64,000 bases of DNA from Streptomyces sp. NBC_01446 (GCF_026340095.1 NZ_JAPEPO010000001.1:744001-808000); one strand, 5' to 3'. Shown: positions 27,806 through 37,479, counted from the first letter of the stretch. Numbers and translations are program-made. Notes: generated by a model from the letters alone, not told the origin.

Positions 27806-27932
27806 GGCACAACCCGCAACAGCGAGATCGACCCGTCAACCGTCGACCAACCCCCCGTTCGAACTCTGAACTGGGCAAACGTCCAGCGCCACGCGCTGAC
27901 ATATCATGACGGCTCAGAAACAAGGGCTTGAC

Positions 27933-28220
27933 TTAGAGCGTCCTCGTCATGAACGTGCTGCTGGGGTCGGGGCGGTAGTCGGCGAACGCCTCGCAGGGGA
28001 CGAATCCGAACTTCTCGTACAGCTTCCTGGCCGGAAGGAAGAACTCGGCTGACCCGGTTTCCAGGCTCAAACGCGTGAATCCCATGTGCTTGGCCTCGGT
28101 GACAATGTGCTCCAGCAGTAGGGACGCGATCCCACTCCGTTTGCGCGCTGGCATGGTACACATCGACTTCAGCTCCGCGTGCCCCGCGTCCAGTCTCTTG
28201 ATCGCACCACAGCCCAACAC
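27933..28220 (-). pseudogene. 3' part of a GNAT acetyltransferase gene split by an IS3 remnant
   Basis: The reverse strand reads VLGCGAIKRLDAGHAELKSM, then the acetyl-CoA motif KRSGIASLLLEHIVTEAKHM and YEKFGFVPCEAFADY, ending FMTRTL. This is the C-terminal two thirds of a GNAT N-acetyltransferase. Its N-terminal part lies at 28731-28898 on the same strand. Between them is a 507-bp deleted IS3 element flanked by CAC duplications. Joining the two parts after removing the element and one CAC restores GNAVLGCGAIKR in frame. Confidence 0.88.
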
Positions 28221-28727
28221 CCTCTCTGTCAATGTGACTCAAGCCAGGCATACTGGATGATTCATTGAGTCGAGGGCGGAGAAGGAGGAGTGCCCGTAGT
28301 GACCAGCACCAACGACCACGGGGCCCCGGATCCGCAGGTGACACCCCGATCGACCGGGCAGCGGCGGTACTCGGCGGAGTACAAGGCGAGGATCCTGGCC
28401 GAGTACGAGACGCTCGACAAGCAGGGCAAGGGTGCCCTGCTGCGGCGCGAGGGCCTGTACTCGTCGCTGATCACGAACTGGCGCCAGCAGCGAGACAGCG
28501 GCGCGAAGGCGGCGCCTCGCCGACCAGCTCCGCGAGATGCGCGCCGACGTCCTCGCGAGCGTCTACCGCCAGCACCCCGAACGATTCGTCCGCGCCGCCC
28601 CCGAACCCCCGAAACTCCCCGAGGCCGCCTGGATCAACAAGCCCGCCGACCTCCGACACGACGATCAAACGATCCCGGCACAGGGATAGACCGCACTACC
28701 TGCCTTGATCGCGTTGACAGGTTCCGA
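28221..28727 (+). mobile_element. Deleted IS3-family element with transposase end fragments
   Basis: The ends are related inverted sequences (TGTCAATGTGACTCAAGCCAGG on the left, counterpart TGTCAACGCGATCAAGGCAG on the right, reverse strand), and the element is flanked by a CAC direct repeat (28218-28220 and 28728-28730). Inside, from GTG 28290, is the N-terminus of OrfA (STGQRRYSAEYKARILAEYE, then KGALLRREGLYSSLITNWRQ). It joins directly to the OrfB tail, read in another frame as LADQLREMRADVLASVYRQH through EAAWINKPADL, stop near 28690. The entire catalytic region is deleted. Confidence 0.85.
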
Positions 28728-28730
28728 CAC

Positions 28731-28898
28731 GGCGTTGCCCTCCATGACCGACCAGAACGTGACCCCGGGTTCGCGGAGCGCGTCGAGATTAAGGGCATGC
28801 TTGCTCTCCAGCGGAGTGATGGACCGCATCTGCTGGACATGCTCGTCAAGAAACTCGGCGATCTGCGGGCCGGAGAGGTCGTCCATCACGATCTTCAT
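28731..28898 (-). pseudogene. 5' part of the split GNAT acetyltransferase gene
   Basis: Starts at ATG 28898 after AAGGATGAG and reads MKIVMDDLSGPQIAEFLDEH then ESKHALNLDALREPG and SVMEGNAV, after which the IS3 remnant begins. It is the N-terminal third of the acetyltransferase whose remainder is at 27933-28220. The family acetylates small molecules or proteins with acetyl-CoA; the substrate is unknown. Confidence 0.88.
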
Positions 28899-28950
28899 CT
28901 GCTCATCCTTCTTTGGTGCTCTTGGTGCTCCCGGGACCCTGGCCCGGCCC

Positions 28951-29484
28951 TGACCACCGGATACTTCTCACCAGTCCTCGCTGTCCTCAAACTGCCCGGC
29001 GACACCGGGCAGTTCCTCGACGCGGCGATCCGTACCGCGAACGAGGAGCTCGCCGGCACGCTCGGTGTCAACCTCATCGCGCACCCGCGTACCATCGCCG
29101 CGCTCGGACCGGCGCTCGACGACATCATCGCCGAACTGCGCTATGGCACAGTCGCGTTGAACGCCTGGACCGGCGTCGGCTATCTCACCGCGACCGCCAC
29201 CTGGGAAGCGTTCCCCGGCCACACCCTCGACGACGTACTGAGCGGCATCGGCGTTGTGCACAAGGCCCTCCTGCTGGACGGGGGTGGAACGCACCGTCGT
29301 ACGCGGCCCGTTCCGCCCCGCTCCCCGGTCACTCCTGCGCGGGGAGGTGACCACGTCCCCCAAGCCCCCGTGGTTCGTCACCAACCGCACCGCGGCCACC
29401 ACGGGTCGCCTCCTGACCGACTTCGCCGCAGCACCCCGCTGGACTGCGCTGCCGGCGACTTTCGCCTCCGCGTTGCGCGGTTGA
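28951..29484 (+). pseudogene. C-terminal fragment of an aldehyde dehydrogenase
   Basis: The plus strand reads TANEELAGTLGVNLIAHPRT, then GTVALNAWTGVGYLTATATW and GHTLDDVLSGIGVVHKALLL, a C-terminal portion of an NAD(P)-dependent aldehyde dehydrogenase family protein. After LLLDG the frame shifts in a run of five G (near 29280) and continues in another frame as VERTVVRGPFRPAP to the end at 29484. The catalytic half is missing upstream, where the split acetyltransferase promoter lies. It is both truncated and frameshifted. Confidence 0.78.
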
Positions 29485-29593
29485 GAGGTCGGCAGGCCAC
29501 ACGCTCCGATGTTGTACCTTTCGTCATACCCAATGACGGATTGTGAGATTCCCGCCTCAACGGGACAGCGGTGAGCGCATTCAGAGGAGCTCC

Positions 29594-30313
29594 GTGGCGC
29601 ATTCCTGGCTCTCCGAACGCCGGCGGGCCGCGGTGAGCACGTTCATCGCGGCCTGCACGGCGACGGTTCTCGTCCGCGTACGCGACGACACGTCAGCCCT
29701 CTTCTCGCGGGCCGACGTGGGCGTGCTGGTGCTGTTCGCCTATCTGTTCACCTATCTCGCCGTCACGTTGACCGCGTTCTCGACCGCCTCGTCCGCAGGG
29801 GTTCGCGGATGGGCGCAACGCGAGGCGCGCGGCACCGTGATCCAGCGGTACGTCCTCGGCACCGCCCCTGGACCCGGGGTGTCCCTTTTCATCGCGGCAG
29901 CCGCGCTCGTGGTTGCCGTCGTTTGGCGCCCCGGACACCTCGGCTCAGCACTGCCCACGGTCGCCCGGGTCGCGGTGTCCCTGGCTCTGGTCGTCAACGC
30001 CTGGATCTGCGTGCTCGCAGCCTTCGCGGTCGCCTTCTACGCCGACAATCTCGTGGAGAACGAGCAGGCGCTGGACTTTCCCGGCGGGGTGACCGCCGCC
30101 TGGTCCGACTACGTGTACTTCGCACTCTCAGTCATGACGACATTCGGCGCAACGGACGTGACGGTGACCTCGCAGGAGATGCGACGAACTGTGGCGGCCA
30201 ACTCGGCCATCGCGTTCGTCTTCAACACCGTGACGGTGGCCAGCCTGGTCGCCGCCCTGGACAGCGGCCGACCCGGGACGCCTCGAGTGCCCAACGGTTG
30301 GCTGAGCATGTAA
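29594..30313 (+). CDS. DUF1345 family membrane protein, channel-like
   Basis: A 239-residue protein with about five membrane helices. GTG at 29594 follows a strong GAGGAG site. The C-terminal part ([20 protein letters not shown], then [17 protein letters not shown]) resembles a two-helix pore module with a re-entrant TTFGATD loop, similar to the TVGYGD filter region of potassium channels. DUF1345 proteins are uncharacterised. A short Arg-rich N-terminus precedes the first helix. It stands alone, with the secY fragment following 60 bp later. Confidence 0.82.
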   Translation: MAHSWLSERRRAAVSTFIAACTATVLVRVRDDTSALFSRADVGVLVLFAYLFTYLAVTLTAFSTASSAGVRGWAQREARGTVIQRYVLGTAPGPGVSLFIAAAALVVAVVWRPGHLGSALPTVARVAVSLALVVNAWICVLAAFAVAFYADNLVENEQALDFPGGVTAAWSDYVYFALSVMTTFGATDVTVTSQEMRRTVAANSAIAFVFNTVTVASLVAALDSGRPGTPRVPNGWLSM

Positions 30314-30374
30314 AGGGCCCATTAGTCAGCATGGACCAGAGGTCGCCGCGCACGGGACGTGGATACCGCCCTGG

Positions 30375-30664
30375 GTCTCGCCATCAGCATGAAGGAGTAT
30401 GGCGGCTTCATCCCGGGCATCCGGGCTGGCCGACCGACCGCTGAGTACCTTTCGGACGTGCTCGACCGGATCAGCTGGCCGGGTTCGTTGTACCTGGGTC
30501 TGATCGCTCTCTCACCGACAATGGCGTTGGTCGGGTTCAACTCGAACCAGAATTCCCCGTCCGGCGGGACCAGCATCCTGATCACCGTTGGTGTTGGTCT
30601 CGAAACGGTGAAGCAGATCGAGAGCCAGCTCCAGCAGCGCAATTACGAAGGGTTCCTCCGCTGA
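30375..30664 (+). pseudogene. secY: SecY C-terminal fragment (duplicated secY 3' end)
   Basis: From about 30375 the frame reads KEYGGFIPGIRAGRPTAEYL, then ISWPGSLYLGLIALSPTMAL and TSILITVGVGLETVKQIESQ, ending YEGFLR, the exact C-terminus of actinobacterial SecY. Only the last about 95 residues (roughly the final two helices) are present; upstream sequence is unrelated. Its TGA overlaps the ATG of adk. The fragment therefore probably represents a duplicated or transferred 3' end of secY that came along with adk. Confidence 0.88.
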
Positions 30665-31320
30665 TGCGAATCGTCCTCGTCGGGCCGCCGGGTGCCGGTA
30701 AGGGAACGCAGGCCACGCGCCTGGCTGAGAAGCTGCGCATCCCGCACATCTCCATGGGTGACCTGTTCCGCGCCAACATCAGCCAGCAGACGGAGCTCGG
30801 GCAACTCGCGAAGTCCTACATGGACGCCGGCAACCTCGTGCCGGACGAGGTCACCATCGCGATGGCCAAGGACCGCCTGGAGCAGCCGGACGCCAAGGGC
30901 GGCTTCCTGCTGGACGGTTTCCCGCGCAACGTCTCCCAGGCGCAGGCGCTGGACGACCTGCTGCAGACCGAGGGAAACAAGCTCGACGCGGTGCTGGACC
31001 TGGAGGTCCCCGAGGAAGAGGTCATCAAGCGGATCGCCGGGCGGCGGATCTGCCGCAAGGACTCCAGCCACGTCTTCCACGTGTCGTACAGCCCGCCGAA
31101 GACGGAGGGCGTCTGCGACATCTGCGGCGGTGAGTTGTACCAGCGGGACGACGACTCCGAGGAGACCGTCCGCAAGCGGCTGGAGGTCTACCACACGCAG
31201 ACCGAGCCGATCATCGACTACTACCAGGCGCAGGGTCTGGTCGTGACCATCTCCTCTCAGGGCCCGGTGGACGAGATCACGCAGCGGGTGCTGGAGGCCC
31301 TCAAGCGCGACGACGCGTAG
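30664..31320 (+). CDS. adk: Adenylate kinase (apparently second copy)
   Basis: A complete 218-residue long-form adenylate kinase: AMP + ATP to 2 ADP, in the cytoplasm. The P-loop is GPPGAGKGT (residues 7-15), the NMP-binding signature is FLLDGFPRNVSQAQ, and the LID has cysteines in RRICRKDSSHVFH and VCDICGG, as in zinc-binding adenylate kinases. The start overlaps the SecY fragment stop, the order found in the ribosomal protein operon (secY-adk-map), but no map gene follows. It is therefore probably an extra copy away from the main operon, and its promoter would have to be new. A small hairpin follows the stop near 31342-31360. Confidence 0.93.
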   Translation: MRIVLVGPPGAGKGTQATRLAEKLRIPHISMGDLFRANISQQTELGQLAKSYMDAGNLVPDEVTIAMAKDRLEQPDAKGGFLLDGFPRNVSQAQALDDLLQTEGNKLDAVLDLEVPEEEVIKRIAGRRICRKDSSHVFHVSYSPPKTEGVCDICGGELYQRDDDSEETVRKRLEVYHTQTEPIIDYYQAQGLVVTISSQGPVDEITQRVLEALKRDDA

Positions 31321-31359
31321 CGATTACCCCTGCTCGGCTGGCCGATTGCAAGATCGGCG

Positions 31360-31953
31360 ATGAGGTCCGATGCCCGCCAGCTACCAGAGGATGTTCTCTG
31401 CCCTGCGGACCCGAGCCGACAGCGGCCGCCGACGACCCGGCAGGATGCTCCGGCTGGTACTCGCCGCGGGCATGGGGATCGTGTTGCTCTGGCCCTGCGC
31501 GGTCTGCTCGGAGAGCGCTTTCACAGTGCACTGCGGGCCGACGTACCGTCGCAGGCCGATGCGGACGCCGCACTCGCACCTCTCCTCCTGGAGCCTGCCG
31601 GCCACGACGAATCGAGCGTGACCCACTTCCTGCAGAGTGACGGCACGGCGGAACAGCTCCGGGAGTACGCCGCGCTGCGGTCCCTCTACCACCATAAAGA
31701 AGCCGATCCGCACGTGTGGGTCATCCCCCGCCTGCGCGGTCGCGCCAAGGCCGGCATGGTGGCCATCGAGTTCGACGAGTTCGGCGCCGGGCGGCCCGAG
31801 AACATCCAGGCCCAGCTCTTCGCCGACCTGATGACCGATCTCGACCTGGATACCGGCCACGGCCACTACGCCGACGCCGCTCCCCCTCAAGCGCTGGCCA
31901 CCGTCAACGTCATGTCCCTGTTCGCGCTGATCGACCGGTGCGTGTTCGTTTAG
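31360..31953 (+). pseudogene. Truncated iron-containing redox enzyme (heme oxygenase-like) gene
   Basis: The frame reads LLEPAGHDESSVTHFLQSDG, REYAALRSLYHHKEADPHVW and KAGMVAIEFDEFGAGRPENI, typical of the iron-containing redox enzyme family with a heme-oxygenase-like fold. The His/Glu metal-ligand pattern is partly visible. The N-terminal 50 or so residues do not match the family, and the C-terminus is replaced soon after ALATVNVMSLFALI. The product would lack the last helices, so the gene is probably dead. Confidence 0.65.
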
Positions 31954-32160
31954 CGTCGGGGCCGACGGGGACCCGGACGGTACGCCGCGCCGGGGTTCCG
32001 CCTGGCGGGCCGGCGTAGGCGTCACGTTCGCCTGAATCCGGTGAGCGGCCCACAGTGGCATGCCGGAGCCACGGATCCCGTCGTACCAACTTCCGGGAGT
32101 CGGGCTTGCCGTCTTCATCGCAGCCGTGTTGCGGTCATGCCGGGGCCGAAGGAAGCAATC

Positions 32161-33480
32161 ATGAAAGCAGCGGTATCTGAAAGCCCGCGTACGGTCACAG
32201 TGAAGAACGTACCGGACACGAAGATCGAACACCCCTGCGACATCATCGTCAAAATCACCACCACCAACATCTGCGGTTCGGACCTGCACATGTACGAGGG
32301 CCGCACCTCGTTCGAGACTGGCCGCACCCTGGGACACGAGAACATGGGACAGGTCATGGAGGTCGGCTCGGCCGTTCGCAAGGTCCAGGTCGGCGAGTAT
32401 GTGGTGCTGCCCTTCAACATCGCCTGCGGCTTCTGCAAGCAGTGCGAGCGGGGTCTGACCAACTACTGCCTGACCATGCAGCCGGTACCGGCATTCGCCG
32501 GAGCCGCCTACGGATTCGCCGACATGGGCCCCTACCAAGGCGGCCAGGCGGAACTGCTGCGCGTGCCCTACGGCGACTTCAACGCGCTGCGTCTGGGCGA
32601 GGACGCCGCGGAGCGGCAGACCGACTACGTGATGCTCTCCGACATCTTCCCCACCGGCTATCACGCCACCGAGATGGCCCACGTCAAACCGGGCGACCAG
32701 ACGATCGTCTTCGGGGCCGGTCCCGTCGGGCAGATGGCGGCCTACTCCGCCCTCCTCAAGGGCGCCGGCCGCGTCTGGGTGGCCGACCACCAACCCGACC
32801 GGCTGCGCAAGGCGGAGGAGATCGGTGCCATCCCGATCAACACCGCGGAGCAGAACCCGGCGGAGGTCGTCAAGGAGGCCACCCTCGGTCTGGGCCCCGA
32901 CAACGGTTGTGAGTGCGTCGGCTACCAGGCACACGACGCCGAGGGACACGAGGACGCCAGCCTCACGCTCAACGGACTGATCGACTCGGTCAGGTTCACG
33001 GGCGACATCGGTGTGGTGGGCGTGTTCCTGCCCGAGGACCCCGGCGGTGCCGAGGCCCAGGGTGAGCTGGAGGCGCAGGGCAAGGTCCCGATCGACTTCG
33101 GCATGATGTGGTTCAAGGGCCAGCACATGGGCACCGGGCAGGCGCCGGTGAAGAGGTACAACCGGGCGCTGCGGGACCTGATCGCCGGCGAGAAGGCAAA
33201 GCCGAGCTTCGTCGTCTCCTTCCCCTTCACCTCACCGCACGTGGGGAGCACCCATGAAGAAAGACACCCGCTTCACCTCCCGCCTGCAGCACGATCCGCT
33301 CGTACGCGGCCTCGGCTGGGCCAGTGCGCTCCTGGACGTGCCCCAGGTCTCGCCCCAGCGGGCTTCGCCCGGGCACTGAGCGTGGGCGACACTTCCCGGC
33401 ATCGTCTTGGCCATGACGCGCGATCCGCGTCCGGGTGCTGTCCTTCTCTCTCCCGCACAGCAGCCCACACCAGCCCCTGA
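32161..33480 (+). CDS. Zinc alcohol dehydrogenase, glutathione-independent formaldehyde dehydrogenase-like, aberrant C-terminus
   Basis: ATG at 32161 follows GGAAG. Residues 1 to about 350 match the zinc MDR family of FdhA-like enzymes: NICGSDLHMYEGRT (catalytic Cys), TLGHENMGQV (His/Glu), a structural four-Cys site in NIACGFCKQCERGLTNYC, and the NAD motif FGAGPVGQMA. It is a paralogue of the gene at 37723-38871. Where that copy continues WIVSHELPLDRAPEGYEHFD, this one reads FVVS and then unrelated sequence through a further 90 residues, overlapping a different gene fragment. About 30 native C-terminal residues have been lost, so activity is doubtful. Confidence 0.82.
   Translation: MKAAVSESPRTVTVKNVPDTKIEHPCDIIVKITTTNICGSDLHMYEGRTSFETGRTLGHENMGQVMEVGSAVRKVQVGEYVVLPFNIACGFCKQCERGLTNYCLTMQPVPAFAGAAYGFADMGPYQGGQAELLRVPYGDFNALRLGEDAAERQTDYVMLSDIFPTGYHATEMAHVKPGDQTIVFGAGPVGQMAAYSALLKGAGRVWVADHQPDRLRKAEEIGAIPINTAEQNPAEVVKEATLGLGPDNGCECVGYQAHDAEGHEDASLTLNGLIDSVRFTGDIGVVGVFLPEDPGGAEAQGELEAQGKVPIDFGMMWFKGQHMGTGQAPVKRYNRALRDLIAGEKAKPSFVVSFPFTSPHVGSTHEERHPLHLPPAARSARTRPRLGQCAPGRAPGLAPAGFARALSVGDTSRHRLGHDARSASGCCPSLSRTAAHTSP
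33254..33379 (+). pseudogene. Start of an SRPBCC/cyclase-type gene, truncated
   Basis: From ATG 33254 a frame reads MKKDTRFTSRLQHDPLVRGL then GWASALLDVPQ, resembling the N-terminus of streptomycete SRPBCC proteins, and stops after about 41 residues. It lies in another frame under the aberrant tail of the upstream dehydrogenase, so a deletion has probably joined the two genes. Confidence 0.4.
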
Positions 33481-33497
33481 GCGAAGGAATGAGTACC

Positions 33498-34064
33498 ATG
33501 GCACACGAACTCCGCGGTCAAAAGGTCGCGATCCTGGCGGCCGACGGCGTCGAGCGCGTCGAGCTCGAGCAGCCGCGTGGCGCTCTCCACGGCGCCGGGG
33601 CGAAGACAGAGGTCCTCTCCATCCACCCCGGCGAGATCCAGGCCCGCCAGTGGGACCTGAACTCCGCAGGGACCTTCCCCGTCGACCGGCTCGTCTCGGA
33701 CGCCTCCACCGACGATTACGACGCCCTGCTGCTGCCCGGCGGCACCATGAACCCCGACCAGCTCCGTGTGAACAAGGACGCCGTCGGCTTCGTCAAGGCC
33801 TTCGTGAACACGGGGAAGCCCGTAGCCACGATCTGCCACGGCCCGTGGACCCTGGCGGAGGCCGATGTCGTACGCGGACGCCGTCTCACCTCGTGGCCGA
33901 GCATCCGCACGGATCTGCGTAATGCAGGAGCCGAGGTCGTCGACAAGGAGGTCGTCATCGACGGCCAGTTCACCTCGAGCCGGTCGCCCGCGGACCTGCC
34001 GGCCTTCTGCGCCGCCATCGTCGAGCAGTTCGCCCAGGCCGGCAGCCCGGTCTCCGGCGCCTAG
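33498..34064 (+). CDS. DJ-1/PfpI family protein (general stress, deglycase-like)
   Basis: A 188-residue class I glutamine-amidotransferase-like protein of the PfpI/YhbO group. The nucleophile elbow is ATICHGPWTL with Cys113-His114, and the conserved acidic residue is in GVERVELEQP near Glu19-Glu22. ATG at 33498 is chosen because GAAGGA lies nine bases upstream; an ATG at 33489 is too close to it. Family members repair glycated proteins or act in stress resistance; the exact role is unknown. It follows two genes connected with reactive aldehydes, which fits a detoxification neighbourhood. Confidence 0.9.
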   Translation: MAHELRGQKVAILAADGVERVELEQPRGALHGAGAKTEVLSIHPGEIQARQWDLNSAGTFPVDRLVSDASTDDYDALLLPGGTMNPDQLRVNKDAVGFVKAFVNTGKPVATICHGPWTLAEADVVRGRRLTSWPSIRTDLRNAGAEVVDKEVVIDGQFTSSRSPADLPAFCAAIVEQFAQAGSPVSGA

Positions 34065-34157
34065 CCCGGCAGCGAGAGCTGCGCCCCAGGCGCCCGCAGG
34101 ACATTCCACGGACCCTCGCGACTGGGCCGTGTATCGAAAATGGATCTTGGGCTGTGA

Positions 34158-34520
34158 ATGATCACGGTTCAAGGGGCGGGGAGATCTCACGGACGAACAG
34201 TGGGCGGTGCTGGAGCTGTTGCCGAAGGGTGCCAGGGAGGGGCGGCCGCCTGTCTGGCCTCGGCGGCAGTTGTTCGACGGCGTACGGTTCCGGGTCCGTA
34301 CCGGTGTTCCGTGGCGGGACATGCCCTTCGAGTACGGGCCGTGGGGCCGGATCTACGACCTGTTCCGCCGATGGCAGCGGAACGGCACCTGGCACCGGAT
34401 CCTCACCCGGCTCCAGTCCCCGGCCGACGCGAAGGCTGCGATCACGTGGGACCTCAGCGTCGACTCCACGGTCTGCCGCGCCCACCAGCATGCGGCGGGG
34501 GCCCGCAATCAGGGCGATCG
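34158..34520 (+). pseudogene. N-terminal half of an IS5-family transposase
   Basis: After a frameshift near 34190 the plus strand reads QWAVLELLPKGAREGRPPVW then RVRTGVPWRDMPFEYGPWGR and DLSVDSTVCRAHQHAAGARN, ending at the first catalytic Asp region (VDSTV). The remaining transposase is missing; another gene fragment follows directly. Confidence 0.82.
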
Positions 34521-34745
34521 GCATCGTCGTCACGCTGGCCGGCCTGCGCGCCGAGGACGGCGGGGACGTCCTACAGGAGATCTCCCAGCACACCGACATC
34601 AAGATGCGCCACGTCGCCGAACTCATCGTGGAATGAGCCCAGACAGGACACCTCCCGAGCGTGGCTTTGTCCACGAGCGATATCCGCCACAAGCTGGAAC
34701 GCAGCATGGCGACGCGCACGGCCCTGCGCCCCGAACCCGGCTGAC
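34520..34745 (+). pseudogene. C-terminal fragment resembling an ANTAR-domain gene
   Basis: The frame reads GDVLQEISQHTDIKMRHVAE then LIVE and a stop. A second frame continues HLPSVALSTSDIRHKLERSM to RPEPG. The pattern of a last helix ending KMRHVAELIVE resembles ANTAR antiterminator domains, but the assignment is tentative. The 5' part is replaced by the IS5 fragment. Confidence 0.4.
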
Positions 34746-34770
34746 CGGTGCTCAGCCCCTCGCGCCGTCG

Positions 34771-37225
34771 TCAGGAGCGCGCGAGCCGGGCCGCGAGATA
34801 GGGCGCGGTGGCGCTGCGGCGGGCCCTCGCCACCTTGGCCGGCGGGCCCGCCGCGACCACCTGCCCGCCCGCGTCGCCTCCGCCCGGCCCGAGGTCGATG
34901 ACCCAGTCGGCGGTGGCGATCGTGTCCAGGTCGTGCTCGACGAGGACGACCGTGTTGCCGGCGTCGACGAGCCGGTGCAGCTGTCGCAGCAGCAGCGCGA
35001 TGTCCGAGGGGTGCAGCCCTGCCGTCGGCTCGTCGAGCAGGTAGAGCGCGTGCCCGCGGCGGGCTCGCTGCAGTTCGGTGGCCAGTTTGATGCGTTGCGC
35101 CTCACCACCGCTGAGTTCCGTCGCGGGCTGGCCCAGCCGCAGGTACCCCAGTCCTACCTCGCGCAATGTCTCCAGACTGCGGGAGGCGGCCGGGACGGCG
35201 GACAGGAACTTGGCGGCGGCGTCGACGGACAGCGCCAGCACTTCCGCGATGTTTTTGCCGCGGTAGGTGACTTCCAGCGTTTCGGCGTTGTACCGGGCGC
35301 CCTGGCAGGTCGGGCACGGCGCGTAGGTGCCGGGCAGGAACAGCAGTTCCACCGCGACGAATCCTTCGCCCTGGCAGGTCTCGCACCGCCCTTCGGGCAC
35401 GTTGAAGGAGAACCGCCCGGCCGAGTAGCCGCGCGCCCTGGCCTCGACCGTCGCCGCGTACAGCTTGCGCACCGCGTCGAACATTCCCGTGTACGTGGCC
35501 AGGTTGGACCGGGGAGTTCGGCCGATGGGCCGTTGGTCGACCCGGACCAGCCGGTCGAACGACTCGACCCCCGACGCGTCCTGGACGTCGACCTCCAGCT
35601 GCGCCGCGTCGGGCTCCTCGGGTGCGAGTCCGAGGTGGCCGCGGACGACCTCGGCGAGCACCTGCGTCACCAGCGTCGACTTTCCGGAACCGGACACGCC
35701 CGTCACCGCCGTCAGTACGCAGAGCGGTACGTCGACGGACACGTCGTGCAGATTGTGGCGAGACGCCGCGCAGGTGCAGCCAGCCGTGCGGTGTGCGCGG
35801 GCGGTGATCGAGCGGCTGGGCGCGCCCGAACAGGTACTGGCTCGTGGCCGACTTCCCGACCCGTTCAAGACCGGCGACCGGGCCGCTGTACAGCACGCGT
35901 CCGCCGCCCTCGCCCGCGCCGGGGCCGATGTCGACCACCCAGTCCGCCCGCCGTACGACGTCCATGTCGTGCTCCACGACGAACAGCGAGTTGCCCGCCG
36001 CCTTGAGGCGGTCCAGCACGTCCAGCAGCGGTTCCGCGTCAGCCGGGTGCAGGCCCGCGGAGGGTTCGTCGAGGACGTAGACGACGCCGAACAGCCCCGA
36101 GCGCAGTTGGGTGGCGATCCGCAGGCGTTGCGCCTCGCCGGGTGAGAGGGTCGTCGAGCGGCGACCGAGGCTGAGATATCCGAGGCCCAGGTCGAGCAGT
36201 ACGTCGACCCGCGCGACCAGATCGCCGCAGATCCGGACCGCGACCTCGGTCGTCTCCCCGGATCGGGCGGTCGATGTGGTGGCGTCGGCCTTGGACCGCC
36301 CCGCGACGGGCCGCAGCAGCGCCACGACCTCGGTGAGTGGCATCGCGTTGATCTCGGCAATGGAACGTCCGGCGAAGGTCACGGCGAGCGCCTCGGGCCG
36401 CAGTCCGCTGCCGTGACACTCGGGGCAGGGCACACTCCTGACGAACCGGAGCGCCCGTTCGCGCATCTTCTCGCTCTTGGAGTCGGCGAGGACGTGCATG
36501 ACGTGCTTGCGGGCACTCCAGAACTTGCCCTGGTAGCCGTAGTCGACACGGTCCTCCTCCGGCTCGATGTACACGGAGGGCTGTTCGTCCGTGTACAGCA
36601 GCCAGTACCGGTCCTTCTTCCTGAGCCTGCGCCACGGTCGGTCGATGTCGATCCCCAGGCCGCTCACGACACTGCGCAGGTTGGCGCCCGGCCAGGCGGC
36701 GATCGCCCCCTCGCGGATGCTCAGTGAGGGGTCCGGGACGAGCAGGTCCTCGGCGACGTCGTGCACGACGCCCAGTCCGTGGCACTCCGGGCAGGCGCCG
36801 GCCGCGGTGTTGGGTGAGAACGACTCGGCTTCCAGCCGTGTGGCCCGGGGCGGATAGGTGCCGGCGCGGGAGTACAGCATGCGCAGCAGATTGGACAGCG
36901 TGGTGATGGTGCCGACCGTCGAGCGCGAGCTGGGCGACCCGCGTCGCTGCTGCAGGGCCACGGCGGGTGGCAGTCCGGTGATTTCCTGCACGTGCGGTGC
37001 GCCGACCTGTTGCAACAGCCTTCGGGCGTACGGTGCTACGGACTCGAAGTAGCGCCGCTGGGCCTCCGCGTAGAGCGTGCCGAACGCGAGCGAGGACTTG
37101 CCCGAACCGGAGACGCCGGTGAAGGCGACCATCGCGTCCCGCGGAACGTCGACATCGATGTTCCGCAGGTTGTTCTCACTGGCGCCCCGGACACGCACGA
37201 AGGGGTCGCTCGCGTCCTTGTTCAC
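34771..37225 (-). pseudogene. UvrA-like excinuclease/ABC ATPase with a single frameshift
   Basis: A reverse-strand gene of about 818 codons for a UvrA-type ATPase. The first half has Walker A GVSGSGKSSLAFG, zinc cysteines CPECHGLG and CPECHGSG, the ABC signature LSPGEAQRL and Walker B VYVLDEPSAGLHP. After about 35765 the frame shifts, and the second half has GVSGSGKSTLV, CETCQGEG, CPTCQG, LSGGEAQRIKLA and LYLLDEPTAGLHP, ending at 34771. Everything else is intact. The size and lack of the long insertion suggest the UvrA2/DrrC-like subgroup, associated with tolerance to DNA-binding drugs, rather than the main UvrA. One indel, or a sequencing error, separates it from a functional gene. Confidence 0.85.
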
Positions 37226-37479
37226 CGTTCTTGATTACCTCATCGCGCCGGGAACCGCGCGACAGGCGCCGTCACCGGGCCCCGCTCACACGAGCATCCG
37301 GAGAGTCCCGGTATAAGCCGCTCCCAGCGAACATTCGAGGGTGCTTCACCGTTGATCCGTACGTGGGCGTGAAGGGAACTGTGTCCCCGGGCCTCACCCT
37401 TTTGCCCATGAGGACGATCGTTCGGCTGAAGCCTTATGGAGCCCCCGCCGCGAGGTGACCGCCCTTCGCGCCCACTCTC

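Noticed and set aside
31381..33126. 581-codon reverse frame opposite the zinc dehydrogenase
   Set aside because: Antisense shadow; no family pattern and no ribosome binding site. Similar long antisense frames at 37522-39240, 39673-41406, 42820-44184, 50054-51598, 52567-54327 and 59915-60901 were rejected for the same reason.
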